Assembly: GCA_943737045.1 (NCBI GenBank)
Contig: CALSFV010000429.1
Location: 61,001-125,000, forward strand
Length of the DNA: 64,000 nt
Reading direction: 5' to 3'
Origin: Parapristionchus giblindavisi
Lineage: Eukaryota > Nematoda > Chromadorea > Rhabditida > Diplogasteridae
Below the pieces are notes generated by a model, which was not told the origin of the DNA, did not search any database, and saw only the letters and a program-made list of their open reading frames with translations. The stretch's first letter is position 1; every line of letters starts with the position of its first letter. This document shows, in pieces, positions 9,762 through 21,041 of this stretch. Both the position numbers and the translations under genes were made by a program.

Positions 9762-10631
9762 TCATTCGTGAACAGTGTTCATCTCGGTTTTCATCCAGTT
9801 GTAGATTGCATCGGAGGAGATAGTCAGATCATCCTCATGTACTTTCACTTCATTCTCAATTCCTCCTCCCTCCTCATCGTAGTCCTTCTCCCAGTTGTTG
9901 ATGAAATCCTTATCCAGAGCCATATCTCTCTTGGTTCTTGTGGTGCTCAGCTTCTTCTCTGTCTCCTCCTTCTTCGCTAGCAGAGTCCGAATGCAGTTCT
10001 CGATCTGATCGTGACATTCGGTTAGCGGGCATGATATCCGTTCTGGCCTTCATTCTCTTTTAGACTTCTCCTGCTCGCAGCTTGTTCCTGGCTGCGTAGA
10101 ATTCCTCGAATTGATCGACCACCATCTGCTTGACAACAGAGTCGTATGGGGCACCAGGGGAGGGCGGAAAAAGGTGGCCGGTGAAAAATCGGTAAAACGG
10201 AAAAAACGGTAAAACTCTGAAAAAAAAACGTTTATTTCTACGTTTACTCATTTCATCAGAACTGCGATATCGTGCCTGACACTATAAATGAACAAATTTG
10301 TTATTACTTTGACCGTAGTACAACAAAAAATATTTCAATTTATTCTGTTCTGTTAATACATATTTGGCAATTGTTATTTATTCAGAGAGAAACTGTCTGT
10401 CGAGACATAAAATCGCCTTCGGTTACGGGCAATTTTTCGAGATATCGAACGTAATGTTACCAAAAATAACGCAGAATGTCTAGTGTTAATTTTTCCGCCC
10501 AACCCTGTGGGGCACTCTTCTTTCGAATGCGAAGTGCCTATTGGTCTCGGATGCTTTGGTGCCTTCTCGTATTCCTTGAATGATTCCGAAAGTGGACTGA
10601 TTCCGACTCCTTGCTGAACCTCCTCGAGCAT
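9762..10631 (-). pseudogene. Decayed coding sequence in the foldback loop, split by a MITE
   Basis: Removing the MITE at 10155-10507 and one target copy leaves protein-like minus-strand sequence in several frames. One part starts at an ATG (complement 10631) as MLEEVQQGVGISPLSESFKE. The next, in another frame, includes VVKQMVVDQFEEFYAARNKL. A last frame, ending at a stop at 9762-9764, includes KKEETEKKLSTTRTKRDMAL and DFINNWEKDYDEEGGGIENE. Mixed composition and Lys/Glu heptad-like stretches argue for former coding. The family is not recognised: a captured host gene or the element's own lost protein are both possible. Frameshifts and the MITE make it non-functional. Confidence 0.5.
10155..10507. 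mobile_element. hAT-type MITE, 353 bp
   Basis: Ends CAGGGGAGGGCGGAAAAA and TTTTTCCGCCCAACCCTG, flanked by a perfect 8-bp duplication TGGGGCAC (10147-10154 and 10508-10515). A different family from the element at 9316. It interrupts the decayed coding sequence of the loop. Confidence 0.93.
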
Positions 10632-11540
10632 TATCTTTTACAGTCCAAGGGCGAAATCTACCATCGATACTCCGGTTTGATCTTGTGCTCTCCTCTGCCC
10701 CAGTGACGTTCAAGATTCCAATGACGGAGTAAAGTGGCTCTCGCTTTGTAAATTGTTGAGGCGAAAAGGAGAAGTAAAAAAGGGAAAGGAGACACTTAAG
10801 TGTGCATTAGATGATCAGATCAGTAAATGAAATACGTAATTTCTGCAACAATTTTTCCATAACTGGCACGAAACAGCCGACTAAATCGATGTGGATAAGG
10901 TTTTCCTCGAATAACTCGAAAATGAGTTGTCATAGCTATTCGATCATGAAAGACCTTTTTGTTCGCCTTTCCGAGAGCATCATTTTCCTTTTTTAAGATT
11001 CTCGATTGGACCATTTTGAAGACAGATACGATGAAAAAACTGCTGAGGCGAAAAAAATGGCTAAGTCCCGTGTACTCTATTAAACGGTATTGGGAGGATA
11101 GAGATACGGTAAATGAACAACATACCGACTTTGTACGTCATCTGATAACTTATTTTCTGCAATAATACGGATGATCCCAAGAGAAAATTTTCGAGAACAG
11201 GTCACCTTTTTGTTCAAAAAATTCGTTTTTCACGTTTTTCGCCCTGAAGACGACTTAGCAGCGAACGGGCCATTCACACCTTTTTTGGAGAGAATTAGAA
11301 TACGGTTCGAATGACACCTGTCAGCTCGCTGTACGATGAAAATGTAACGAGTTATGCTCATTTCCACGGTAGATCACAAAAAATCGATAATTTGTAATTT
11401 TGGCCAAATGAAGTGGCTCGGCCTTCTCATGACCCCCAACCACACCCACTGACCAACTTTCATCGAAATCAAAGACAAAAAATTTTCATAGTGGCAGGCC
11501 CGGCCGTTTTTGCTACACTTTTACAGGAGACCCGTGATAT

Positions 11541-12450
11541 ATCATACGCATCACGATATTTTATTCAGAGAGGTCTTAGAAAACTTCACTAGAAACAAAA
11601 GCAATTTGTTCCGCAGTTTAAAAGGTATGTACAACGAAGGAGACATTGTTATATTGAAAAAGGAAATGAGTTCCATCACCACATGTTCTCTTTTAGTATA
11701 CATTTGGATCATATCGTGTTCGTTCCTAAATAAGGACGCTGTTCATTGTATTTTGGGATTTGATAGGATAAATAAATGGAAGCATAGAAATCGTATGTTT
11801 TCTTTTGATTTTTACATGTCACATTTACAGGTGGAGTCACATGAATATTTTCGTGAACAAATTGTGAAGACAGAAAGACAGAAAAAGTTACTCTGCATAC
11901 CGTACATACATTATTTTATGATAATTCGGCTGATTGATCGCTAGAATCATGAACGAATCATGCTTGATTGTGCAGGCAAAGGCGCGAAATTTGGAAAATA
12001 GGAAAGTTCTGCAATTTTTTTTTCGAACCCGCGAAGTTACGCTTACTAGGCAGTACTTTTTTTACTACTTCGACAATGGATAGATGCTTATTTCTTGATA
12101 TCACTTATCCCTTGCGTAACCGATATATTACGAATTTGCATAGACATTCGAGGTCTTACATCTTTAAACACTTTAATTACCAAGATCTCGTTATGGGTGG
12201 GTATATTCTCGGAATATGTTTCACTCTTCTCATTTCTTCCTCGATTTCATCAAGCTACAATTGACAAATATTTATTCATCAAAAACAATAAATTATAATA
12301 TGAGGTTGTATACTAAATTAGGGTTAATTTGTTTAATTGTGCAGTACGATTTCCAAATTCCTGTAATGTTTTCTGTCACGTGTGCAAGATCCGCAATGAA
12401 AATATTAGAATAATATGATCGAGAATCCAAACAGTACATAAAATGAATCA
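11541..12450. other. AT-rich stretch with exon-like fragments, no gene called
   Basis: Open plus-strand pieces follow acceptor-like sites: about 11572-11627 (NFTRNKSNLFRSLK), 11831-11887 (VESHEYFREQIVKTERQKK) and 11976-12080 (AKARNLENRKVLQFFFRTRE). The phases of the visible donors and acceptors do not join them, so I leave them as possible remnants. Confidence 0.3.
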
Positions 12451-12467
12451 GTTTAGCAGATTTTGAG

Positions 12468-12665
12468 CATCACGGCGATTTGATTGAGCAATTAGGAAAC
12501 GTCGCCCATCTTGTAACTCATGAACGACAACTTTTTTTTAAGATGGTGCTTTGGCCATAGAAAGATATTCAATAGATCTAAAAAAAATTGTGGCACCAAT
12601 TTTGTAGATTTCCCGAGATACGAGAAAAGGAAATTTCGCTAATAAGCCGATCAGATCGCTGCGAG
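12468..12665 (-). repeat. Dispersed repeat M, copy 1
   Basis: Carries GGAAACGTCGCCCATCTTGT and CATGAACGACAACTTTT, then a segment ending near AATAAGCCGATCAG. An inverted copy lies at about 46739-46928. A short hairpin with the same GGAAACGTCGCCCA word is at 16405-16492. Confidence 0.7.
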
Positions 12666-13349
12666 CGTAGGACTATGGCACTTCTCTATGGGAATTCTCT
12701 GGCGCTAGCAAGATGGGCCCCTGAAATGAATGTTTGGGAAAAGAATCGGATGCGAATGTGAATATGACGTATGATCAATGACGTATGATCAATATATCCT
12801 AGCACACCGATGTGTGCTACCTGAAAAAAATTGATTGCTTGATTGAGTGATGTTCATCAGCTACGGTAGATTTGAATTTACTGGTTGGTTTACTGGCAAC
12901 AGTAGAAGTATTCATAAGAGAGTTTTAAAACGATGCATAATGCATTAATTTACTATCACATTATTATTACTATTATTATTATTATTATTATTAATGATTA
13001 TGGACTAAGAAAATCCCCTACGTTTCAAACGTGTGTCGGCACACACACTATACGACAATATATCCGAAAACAGTGAATATAGAATAAAAAAGTCAATTTA
13101 TGGTCCAATTTTGCGTGTGTGTAATTAAAAACTTTGATGGTGGATGTATCCTTTACTTTATATAAAATCTTCAAATGTAAAGATATTGCCTGCGGCGCAC
13201 TCAAACTTTTATCACTATCTCCCCTTTTCATCGCCTCTGCCCTCTGCCCCAGAGATTAGGCCCTCCGGACTGAATTGGAATGAAAAAAAATCTCCCATTG
13301 CCTCCCATTTTCGCTTTGAAGCTAGGACTCGCTTTGAACTCGCGTGAGG

Positions 13350-13546
13350 GGGGGGGGAGCATTTTTGGCAAACGAATCCGCCTACGGTTGTGACGTCACG
13401 TTTGTCGGCAAATGGTTTGCCAACGTTAAAGCGACACCCGAAGCTGATTTAAAACTCTCCGCTCTGGCCACACTCTCTCGCTTTCTTTGTCTACGAGAGA
13501 GTATTGCCAATGCGGAGAGTAAAATTAGTTTGGGGTGTGCCTTTAA
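13350..13546. mobile_element. Family L fragment followed by family A copy 8
   Basis: 13350-13420 holds a half copy of a foldback with GTGACGTCACGTTTG (fuller copy at 31833). Family A copy 8 occupies 13426-13546, TTAA to TTAA, 121 bp. 13547-14310 shows no gene apart from GATCAAAGAT-type words. Confidence 0.75.
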
Positions 13547-14310
13547 TGGATAATATGAATTTGAATACAGAACCCCCAGATAATATCTTGCGCATTGTGT
13601 ATCACCGAGCAAAGATCAAAGATAATCAAAAAAACTTAAATTAAAAGTGTAAACCTCTAGCTTCCCGCCATAGTTTGTCTGTATAATCGAAGTCATAGAA
13701 ATATCAGAGATTCAGATCAGAGAAGTGTCAATTGCATATTATGCGGATTCGTCCGCCGCTTGTTCTCGACCTATCGCAGATCTATTTGTGATCTTTGATC
13801 TTTACCAAAGTCAATTTATGAATCTGCAACACTCCTCTCCTTCCCTTACTCCGCAACCCGTAGTAATATAACGAGTCGAAACGGTGACAATAATCATAAC
13901 ATAATCATTGAATCAATGGTTTTATAATACGTTTTTCGAAATGCGTAAAAGGTCGGTTTATCGTCCAATACAAGACATCTTATCCTATATGGAGGCACTA
14001 CCTACTCGTCTTCCCTTATCCCTTATTTTTGTGACAATTGTATTCTCCGGTTTCACTTCCTATCTAATGGTACGCAATTGTCGATAGGACACTCGAACAT
14101 GGAAGATAGCATTTTTTTTGAATATCCTGGATGGTATCCCTTTGACTGTGTACAGTACGTTAAGTTATATATAGTCGAGTTTTGATGTAGTGCTGCTATT
14201 TAAGCCAGCCTTTGTATTTTTCATTTGTCCTCCGATCTGTATGATAGATTTAACGTAGGTGGGTGTATTAGGTCGATTGGAGCCGTTATGGTAATAATAA
14301 CGTAAACGGT

Positions 14311-14311
14311 G

Positions 14312-14403
<92 letters not shown>
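14311..14403. repeat. (TAA)n microsatellite
   Basis: About 31 TAA units. The tyrosine-run frame on the other strand is an artefact of the repeat. 14404-15197 contains a GATCAAAGATC cluster (14613-14645) and no recognisable gene. Confidence 0.97.
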
Positions 14404-14405
<2 letters not shown>

Positions 14406-15197
14406 TAGGAATATCGAATAGAGAAACGTCCGATACTTGGAATCATTCTGTTTCGATCCTTTTGTAGATGATTCCTCCGCATTTTGTCTTTTGTCTTATG
14501 CGTTTATAATATTCTTTTTCGTATAATTGAGCACCTGCACATAACTGCACACATTCAGACATATTCTATTCGATATATTCCGCTTTGCATAAACATTATC
14601 TAGAAACATCAAAGATAAAGATCAAAGATCAAAGATCAAAGATAGTTTTAGAATATATATTTGATAGAATAATGCAATAAATAAATAAATAATAGTGTTG
14701 CACGAGATGAGGATTGTAGACGGTTCATTTATTTGCGTTGTCCAAACTGTAAACAGCGTAAACATGTAAACACAGGAGATTTTAAAAAAATCATAAACAC
14801 GTTTTTTATACAGTTATTTAATGCGGACGTTAGGAACGTTTTTCAAACATGCTCTTTTCGTTCTTTGAGAACGCGAGCTTATAGGAGTTTTGAATTACAG
14901 GTCGAAAGATCAAAGATCAGTCTGAATCTAAGATTATTGACTTTTATGCACAGTTTATTCGAGAAAACAAGTGATATTGTCCATAAAACATCGAGGATAC
15001 CAAATGATCATTTATCATGGGTCTGTTTGAAGTAGGTCGACACATCATATTGAGTTTTCGATTGGGCGTGGCCTCACCAGTGGTCGCGGCTTCCCAAGTG
15101 GGCGTGGCCTCGTCATTACTCATTTACCAATTATAAATGGCACGGATCGCTTGACGTACTCTCGTTGGGATACCCTCTTGAATAGATCCTTAACATC

Positions 15198-18100
15198 CTA
15201 CAACGAACCCAGATTACGGTAGTTATCGATCGATAAGGTATCGTATACTTTGTCATCTTGAGAGCAACGAATCAGAGAGGCGACGACCCTGTCTTCTTTA
15301 ACTGTCTCGCCTCGACGAGTGATCTGAAGGAAAAAAAGTCATTTTGCGATTGATTGAAAAGAGAAAAAGCGCGTTTGTCGTTGCGGTTTTGTCATACTCC
15401 CCAATAGGGAGGGCACGACTATATAATAGCAAAAATACTACAATACCTGGATGGTTGCGGTACCACCGGAAGGTTCGAGGAAAAAGAAAGTTCCTTTGAC
15501 CTTGTACAATTTGTTGTCCGTGCATCTCATCTTTAACGCCACACGAATAGTCGAATTGTTCGTGATCTATGATATTTTACATTAAAAAATCATTAATATT
15601 AGGAGAACATCACGCTACTGTACGCTCATTCGCACAGAGAAATACGTGTTATCCACGGAGCATAAGACCTGAGAAGTGTTATATTTAACACTTTTCGAGC
15701 TCGTGATATGAATGCACGTATAGAAAGCTAGCAACGGGCTGTCCAGTCAGCCTGGCCTTAGCATGACTTTCTAGTCGCAATTGCATGACTAGAATCAGTT
15801 TTGATGCTGATTACGAATCCGTTTCAGAAAGGGGTTGACTCGACAACCTCCCCTTGTAAGCGCAAAGAGATGCATTAAGTTATTATTACTTGAATGCGGT
15901 TATTGTTGGACAATATTGAAACCGATACCTTCAAGATTCGCTCGCATTTCTCTTTGGTGAACGTCACAAAGCTGGGCTCGAATACAAACTGCTTCACGAC
16001 TAAAATTAACTTTTTAAGGCACGCATGAGGCAATTTTGCTCTTCGCTCTGGCAACGCTCTAGCGTAGACAAAGAAAGCGAGAAACTATTGTCAGAGCGGA
16101 GAGTTTCAAATTTGCTCGGGGTTTGTCTTTAAACAATATTGATTTATTGATTTTAAAAATCAATGTTTTTTCCAACATCGAGGGAGTTCGAACCTATGTC
16201 ACGTAATTCGTTCAAGGTCGGAGTATGATATTTCTTTCCCTGCAATGAGCAAAGATCGATAAAGTGCAATGATCAAAGATCATCAAAATTCACATAACAC
16301 GAACCGCATCATAAACCATATCTTCAGGGTCAAAGTCTCTGCAGGTGAACTCAGCCTGCTTGCTTCGAAGCTGAAATTGAGGTTTGGTATTTCGAAATCA
16401 TTAAGATAGAGTTGGAAACGTCGCCCATGCACACCACAGTGGGGTTCTATAGAAATTCAAAGTGCCTAACTTGGGCGACGTTTCCTATTCCCTTAAAGGC
16501 ACTACATGGAAATTTGACACATCTCTCATCTACCCTCTTCCACTTTCCAATAAAAAAAAATCTACGCAAGATTTCTAACAGCAGTTTCTAACAGTTTTTT
16601 TTTTAATAAATTATATTTTTACTCATTTAATAATTAGTTACATACTGAAAGCTCGTGATCACTGATTGCTGTCTTCTCTATCAGTTCTCCATTGTTCGGT
16701 TCTTTCTTCTTTTCTGAGAAATCCTGGCATGTTTTCTCGATCAGTTCTGTGTCTTTCTGTAAAGATAAAAGGTAAAGGCACAACTCGTTATTCAAGGCAC
16801 ACGAAGGAAACACCGCGAGGCCAGTGATAATTCAAGACCAATTCAGCCCGGAGGCCTAATCTCTTCTTCGGACCTACTTTACCGTGTGATTCCCTACACT
16901 ACCAATTCCCCTTGTTAATAAAATTATTTTTAATAATTCCCTTACCAATGCAATTCTCTTCTTCTTTGCACTTGGAGTTTCGTCCATGGCCACTCCGTCA
17001 ACCTCTTCAAGATTATCGTCTTTCTGTACGGTAGAATAATGATAAAAAATCAAAGATCAAAGATCAAAGTACAAAACTTTGAATGACTACCTCGTTATCC
17101 TCGTCATCCTCGTCCTTCTTGTCCAGTTTCTTTTGCTTAAAAATTAAAATGAACTCAAAAGATCAAAGATCAAAGATCAAAGATCAAATATAGTCTTACT
17201 TTCTTTATAGCCTCGGCACTACCCTTTCTCTTCTTTTCCTGCTTCTTTTTCTCTTTTCTCTGAATTATCACACATCAGGAAAACTATGATATTATTATTA
17301 TTGATACAATTCTCTTCTTCTTTTCACTTGGAGTTTCATCCTGGTCCACTCCGTCAACCTCTTCATCAACTTTGTCGTCATTCTAAATTTTAAAAATATT
17401 TTTTTTAAATCACAAAATAAAATAAAAATAAAAATATTAAATTAATAAACCTTCCCATCATCTTCTTCCTGTTCCTGTTCCTTTTGTTCTTCCTCACTTT
17501 CTTTCGCCTTTAAATATTAATTTAAAACAATTGATGGTTGACTTTATCTAGGATGTACAGTATTCAACAAAAAGGAATTGTGAATAAAGAATGTCTAATC
17601 TTCAATTAACACACACTTTTTTTCATAGAGATTCAGCTTTATGTGATGTTTTTGTTCCGAAAAGCAAAGAAAAAATGAAACTAAATGTCGAAGAAAGTGT
17701 TTAGAGTGAATAAATAGAATAAAATAATCGAATAAAGTGCGTGCTTATATTTTCATGAAGTTTGAACAAAACATAGGAGTTCAATAATTTAAATGTACAT
17801 GCTCTCATTTACTAAATATTTAAATTATTATTAATTAATTAATTACCTCCTTCTCTCCTTCACCTTCAACTTCCTTATCTCCACCTAAGATGATTTTTGT
17901 GTGATTATTATTATCTTTATTAACATATATTTCATTATTTTTTTATAAATAAATAAATAAATAAATAATAGTTTTGACACCTTCCGCCTTCTTCTTCTGC
18001 CTGGCCTTGTATTGCTTCTCCGTCTCCGTCTCCTTATACATCTCCTTCTTTGCTTCCTCCACCTGTATTAGGGTTGGCAATAACGGACACGCATTGCGGG

Positions 18101-20346
18101 CCCGCAATGACTACTTTATTCCTATCTGGCCACTTTTTGTGATCAGTCGTTCTTTTGTTCTCTTCACTTTCCTTCGCTCTCTCGTTTGCTTGAGAGAACA
18201 AAATCATTGCGGGCCCGCAATGGCATTGCGGGCCCGCAATGATTTTACACCGCATTGCGGGTCCGCAATCATTAGAAATAAAGAGTCAAGGCCATTGCGG
18301 GCCGCAACCCCCGAATAGCCAACTCTAACCTGTATGGAGAAAATAAAAAGGAATTGTGAATAAAGAACGTCTAATCTTCAATTAACACACTTTTTTCATA
18401 GATTAACACACATTTTTTTTCACTTTTTTTTCATAAAGAGTAAAGGATAAAGAGTAAAATTTGTACTGCGGTGTTACATTTTTAAAACGTGCGCACGTCC
18501 AGGTGCGTTTTTTCGGTTAGTAACACCGCATAAGGAACATGTATCATCTGTTCATTTATCAAGATATACCCTCATTTTTCGATTAAAGAAGGTTCATTTT
18601 TATGGCACGAAAGGGGACCAATAATATTTATTGAATTAATTTATCACCTCAGTCTCAATCACAGCGTCTCCTCCGACTTCGGCTTTCTGCTTGGATTTTT
18701 TTAACTGGAAAAAATGAAATTTTCAATTTTATTTTATAATTATATTCTAAATATTTATTTATTTTTAAATAAATAAAGAGCAACTTACAGCATCCGCTAA
18801 CACCCTTCGATTCTGCTCTTCCTTCGCCTTCTTGTCGCCTTCAATTTGGGCTGAAAAAGTTTGGATTGAACATTTTCCTATTTATTTATTTATTTATTTA
18901 TTCATTTATCGTACACCACAAGGATGTTTGACCAAGTACAAAGATTTGGGGGCCAGAAAATATGTGAAATATCAAAATTATTAAAAGAGAGGGAGATTTC
19001 AGTTTAATAAAATAAAGAAAATACAATGGGCACTGTGTGCTTTATATAAAACCATTAAAGAATGTCCCTTCTCGCCAATCTCGACTATTTCGAATGTCAA
19101 AATATTCTATTTCGGTGTCATGACACACTTCTCTCATACCCTGGAAAACTAGTGGGGGAGCTAGACCACGCCCCCTTTTGCTGGGGCCCCACTGGGAAAA
19201 AAGAAACCAGAGTCATGTCGTGCAATAAAACGTGAATAACTGCAGCATTACTGCAAAAGATACAAAGGTGCGATTAATTTACTGCCAAACTCCTATAATA
19301 ATTGTCGGATGCATCTTCATCTCGCTCTTCGCATACGAAATCATGTTAAAACCAATGTTTCTAGGTCAATGTGAAACACAAACTACAGAAATGATCCATG
19401 ATTTCAAAAAAAAAATCGCATCAAAAATATACCGGCTTGAGATATTTTCATTGCAAGCAATGAAGCGGAATTTGAATTTTTAAATTCTTCCTTAAAGATG
19501 GAGACCCACGAGTTTTTTCGTAATAAGACTGTTCGGATAGAATGATAGAGATTCATCGCACGAATCGAAAGACATATCTGATATTGATTCCCGATATGTT
19601 TAAAACACACTATGCGCACTTACGCCAATTACCATATAATATAAATAATTTTCAACATGCTAATCGTGGCGGGAGTCAGTCATGCCAACTCATGGGTCCC
19701 CTTCTTTAATTAAATCACACACATTTGAGGTACTCAAGGTCGAGCGGTCTCGGTTGCTCGTTGGGCTTCGGAGTTGGGATTAGAGGATCTCCTGGAATTA
19801 ATAATAATAATAAATTTTAAAAAAATGCCTTAATGATACAATAAATATTGCTACACAATTAAATGTTATATGGTCTGAAATAATTAATAATAATAATTAT
19901 TATTATTATAATTACTAATAAGTGAAAAAGAGTCAGACAGTGAGAATGATTGGAGTCGCTTTCATGAAAACGAATATAGGTATAGGTCCATGAATACTGT
20001 CAAAACGGATTGCCGACAAACATGACGCACAGCCGTAGCCGGAGGCGCTAACCAAAAATTCTCCCCTTATGCATATGACGTCACGTTTGCCGGTAAACGG
20101 TTTGCCATGGGTTACGGCCACAGCACTGGGGCAAATCTTTGCTATCCTACCCGGCTTGTACTTCCTAGGAGCTACATAAGCTGGAATTGCGGGAGCAGCT
20201 GCTACTGGAGCCTGCAAAGTCGTAAGATCAAAGATCAAAAGATCAAAGATCAATCTCACCTCCACTTTCTTCTTCTTGCACTGCACAAGTATGATTGCGG
20301 CGGTACCGATTTGGGCGGAGAATAGTAGGCACGAAAGTGGATCCAT
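15198..20346 (-). CDS. MSP-domain protein with N-terminal membrane anchor
   Basis: Eighteen minus-strand exons join in frame (1,299 nt, 432 residues): 20346-20260, 20211-20151, 19791-19723, 18850-18789, 18704-18648, 18062-17981, 17884-17847, 17507-17451, 17382-17308, 17259-17200, 17135-17091, 17023-16946, 16756-16646, 16370-16317, 16239-16194, 15999-15929, 15566-15447, 15323-15198. The start was chosen because CCTTTCAG lies 2 nt before ATGGATCC, like a trans-splice acceptor. Residues 6-23 (CLLFSAQIGTAAIILVQC) form a membrane segment followed by KKKK. Residues ~30-320 are Ala/Pro- then Lys/Glu-rich, probably disordered or coiled-coil. Residues ~330-421 are an MSP-type immunoglobulin-like fold: FEPSFVTFTKEKCERILKI, TNNSTIRVALKMRCTDNKLY, FFLEPSGGTATIQITR. 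The family includes nematode sperm motility proteins and small sperm-specific MSP-fold proteins. A role in sperm or as a membrane adaptor is inferred. Exons 9 and 12 are duplicates. The C-terminal end after RCSQDDK is less certain because another donor lies there. Confidence 0.88.
15631..15712. repeat. Family C half-element (CACAGAGAAA end)
   Basis: CACAGAGAAATACGTGTTAT, then ATAAGACCTGAGAAGTGTTA and AACACTT. Matches the left part of the fuller copy at 28387-28748. Lies in the last-but-one intron region of the MSP gene. Confidence 0.65.
16014..16134. mobile_element. Family A foldback element, copy 9
   Basis: 121 bp from TTAA to TTAA with the CTCTAGCG..CGAGAAAC core. It lies between exons 15 and 16 of the MSP gene, starting 15 nt upstream of the exon 16 acceptor. 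Confidence 0.8.
16405..16492. repeat. Short inverted repeat GGAAACGTCGCCCA
   Basis: TTGGAAACGTCGCCCATGC is followed about 55 nt later by TTGGGCGACGTTTCCTA. It can form a hairpin in the MSP-gene intron and shares its word with repeat M. Confidence 0.7.
18069..18327. mobile_element. hAT-type MITE inserted in a splice acceptor, 259 bp
   Basis: Ends TAGGGTTGGC and GCCAACTCTA, flanked by a perfect 8-bp duplication ACCTGTAT (18061-18068 and 18328-18335). The interior has three exact copies of the 18-bp palindrome CATTGCGGGCCCGCAATG and two variants. On the minus strand the duplication reads ATACAGGT, which is the 3' splice site of MSP-gene exon 6. Confidence 0.93.
19125..19206. repeat. Dispersed repeat with GC-rich core
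   Basis: GGAAAACTAGTGGGGGAGC, then CCACGCCCCCTTTTGCTGGG and GCCCCACTGGGA. An inverted relative lies at about 48366-48422. Intronic in the MSP gene. Confidence 0.6.
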
Positions 20347-20915
20347 ATCTGAAAGGGGCGGAGCTTGCTTGGGGTCCAATCAATCAGCCAATCAATATAA
20401 ATCAATCGAATCGGAACAATCGGAGCCAATCAATATTGGGTCAACGACAACTGTCAATTATAGTTTGACAGTACAACAACATTGTCAGACCACAAAGAAT
20501 ATAATGACGGCTATGGTAAATGTCATGTCAAAACACCCTATAATTGCTATAAATTGTTCTATTGACAATGACAGAAGCAGTGGCAATTGTCAATTGCACT
20601 ATGGACAGTGACAGAAGCAGTGAAAATTGTCAATGAAAATGCCAAAGTTAAGGGATTTGGAGAAAATGCGAAGAGAAAAATCGAACCGACCGGTTGGGAG
20701 AACTGACAATAGCAAAAATTATTCGAATTGTTGTTGGAGACTGTTGTTATTATTTCGAGATGTAAATTATTCCTCACTTATAATCAATCGATAACTATCA
20801 AAGTACAATAAGTTAGAAATGTAGATCGCCGGTTGATCTTTTTTTAAAAAAATTTTTAATTTATCATTTTAAATTTAAGTAATCATCAAAAATGTATCAA
20901 AATTGAAACTACAGA

Positions 20916-21041
20916 TCAATGAGATTTAGACAAATCCCGTAAAGTAGCCATTCCAGACTGAATTGACCTCGAATACTCATTGGCATAGCCGTCATCTTCT
21001 CGAAGGACTTCGCGTGCCTCGAATAACATGCTCTTTACCTC
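20916..21041 (-). CDS. Possible alternative last exon of the SLC38A10-like gene
   Basis: An acceptor (AAACAG, complement 21047-21042) opens a 126-nt frame of 41 codons ending in TGA at 20916-20918. It reads EVKSMLFEAREVLREDDGYA, then NEYSRSIQSGMATLRDLSKS. It starts in phase 0, and transporter exons 14 and 15 end in phase 0, so it could replace the last transporter exon (22001-21552). It could instead be a small separate gene starting at MLFEAREV. Composition is protein-like; no family recognised. Confidence 0.4.
   Translation of the reverse strand, partial: EVKSMLFEAREVLREDDGYANEYSRSIQSGMATLRDLSKSH

Larger units (their letters stand above)
8149..11540. mobile_element. 3.4 kb foldback transposon with long arms and a coding loop
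   Basis: The left arm (8149 to ~9165) and right arm (~10865-11540) are inverted copies; the ends are ATATCACGGGTCTCC and its inverse. The left arm is longer by an insertion at about 8324-8663. The 1.7 kb loop holds two hAT-type MITEs and decayed minus-strand coding sequence. No known transposase motif is seen. A fragment resembling one end (CATTCTTACAGGAGATCCGTG) occurs near 39363 in a TAMM41 intron. Superfamily unknown. Confidence 0.85.

Noticed and set aside
14165..14482. Tyrosine-run frame of about 105 codons
   Set aside because: Microsatellite translation.
14733..15035. 100-codon plus-strand frame starting MRCPNCKQRKHV
   Set aside because: Only one CxxC pair, no further domain, no splice context, AT-rich; chance cannot be excluded.
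19933..20379. Single 148-codon minus-strand frame as one uninterrupted protein
   Set aside because: It runs through an intron made of GATCAAAGATC words and into a family L remnant. The spliced model (20346-20260, 20211-20151, 19791-19723) joins to the downstream exons in frame.
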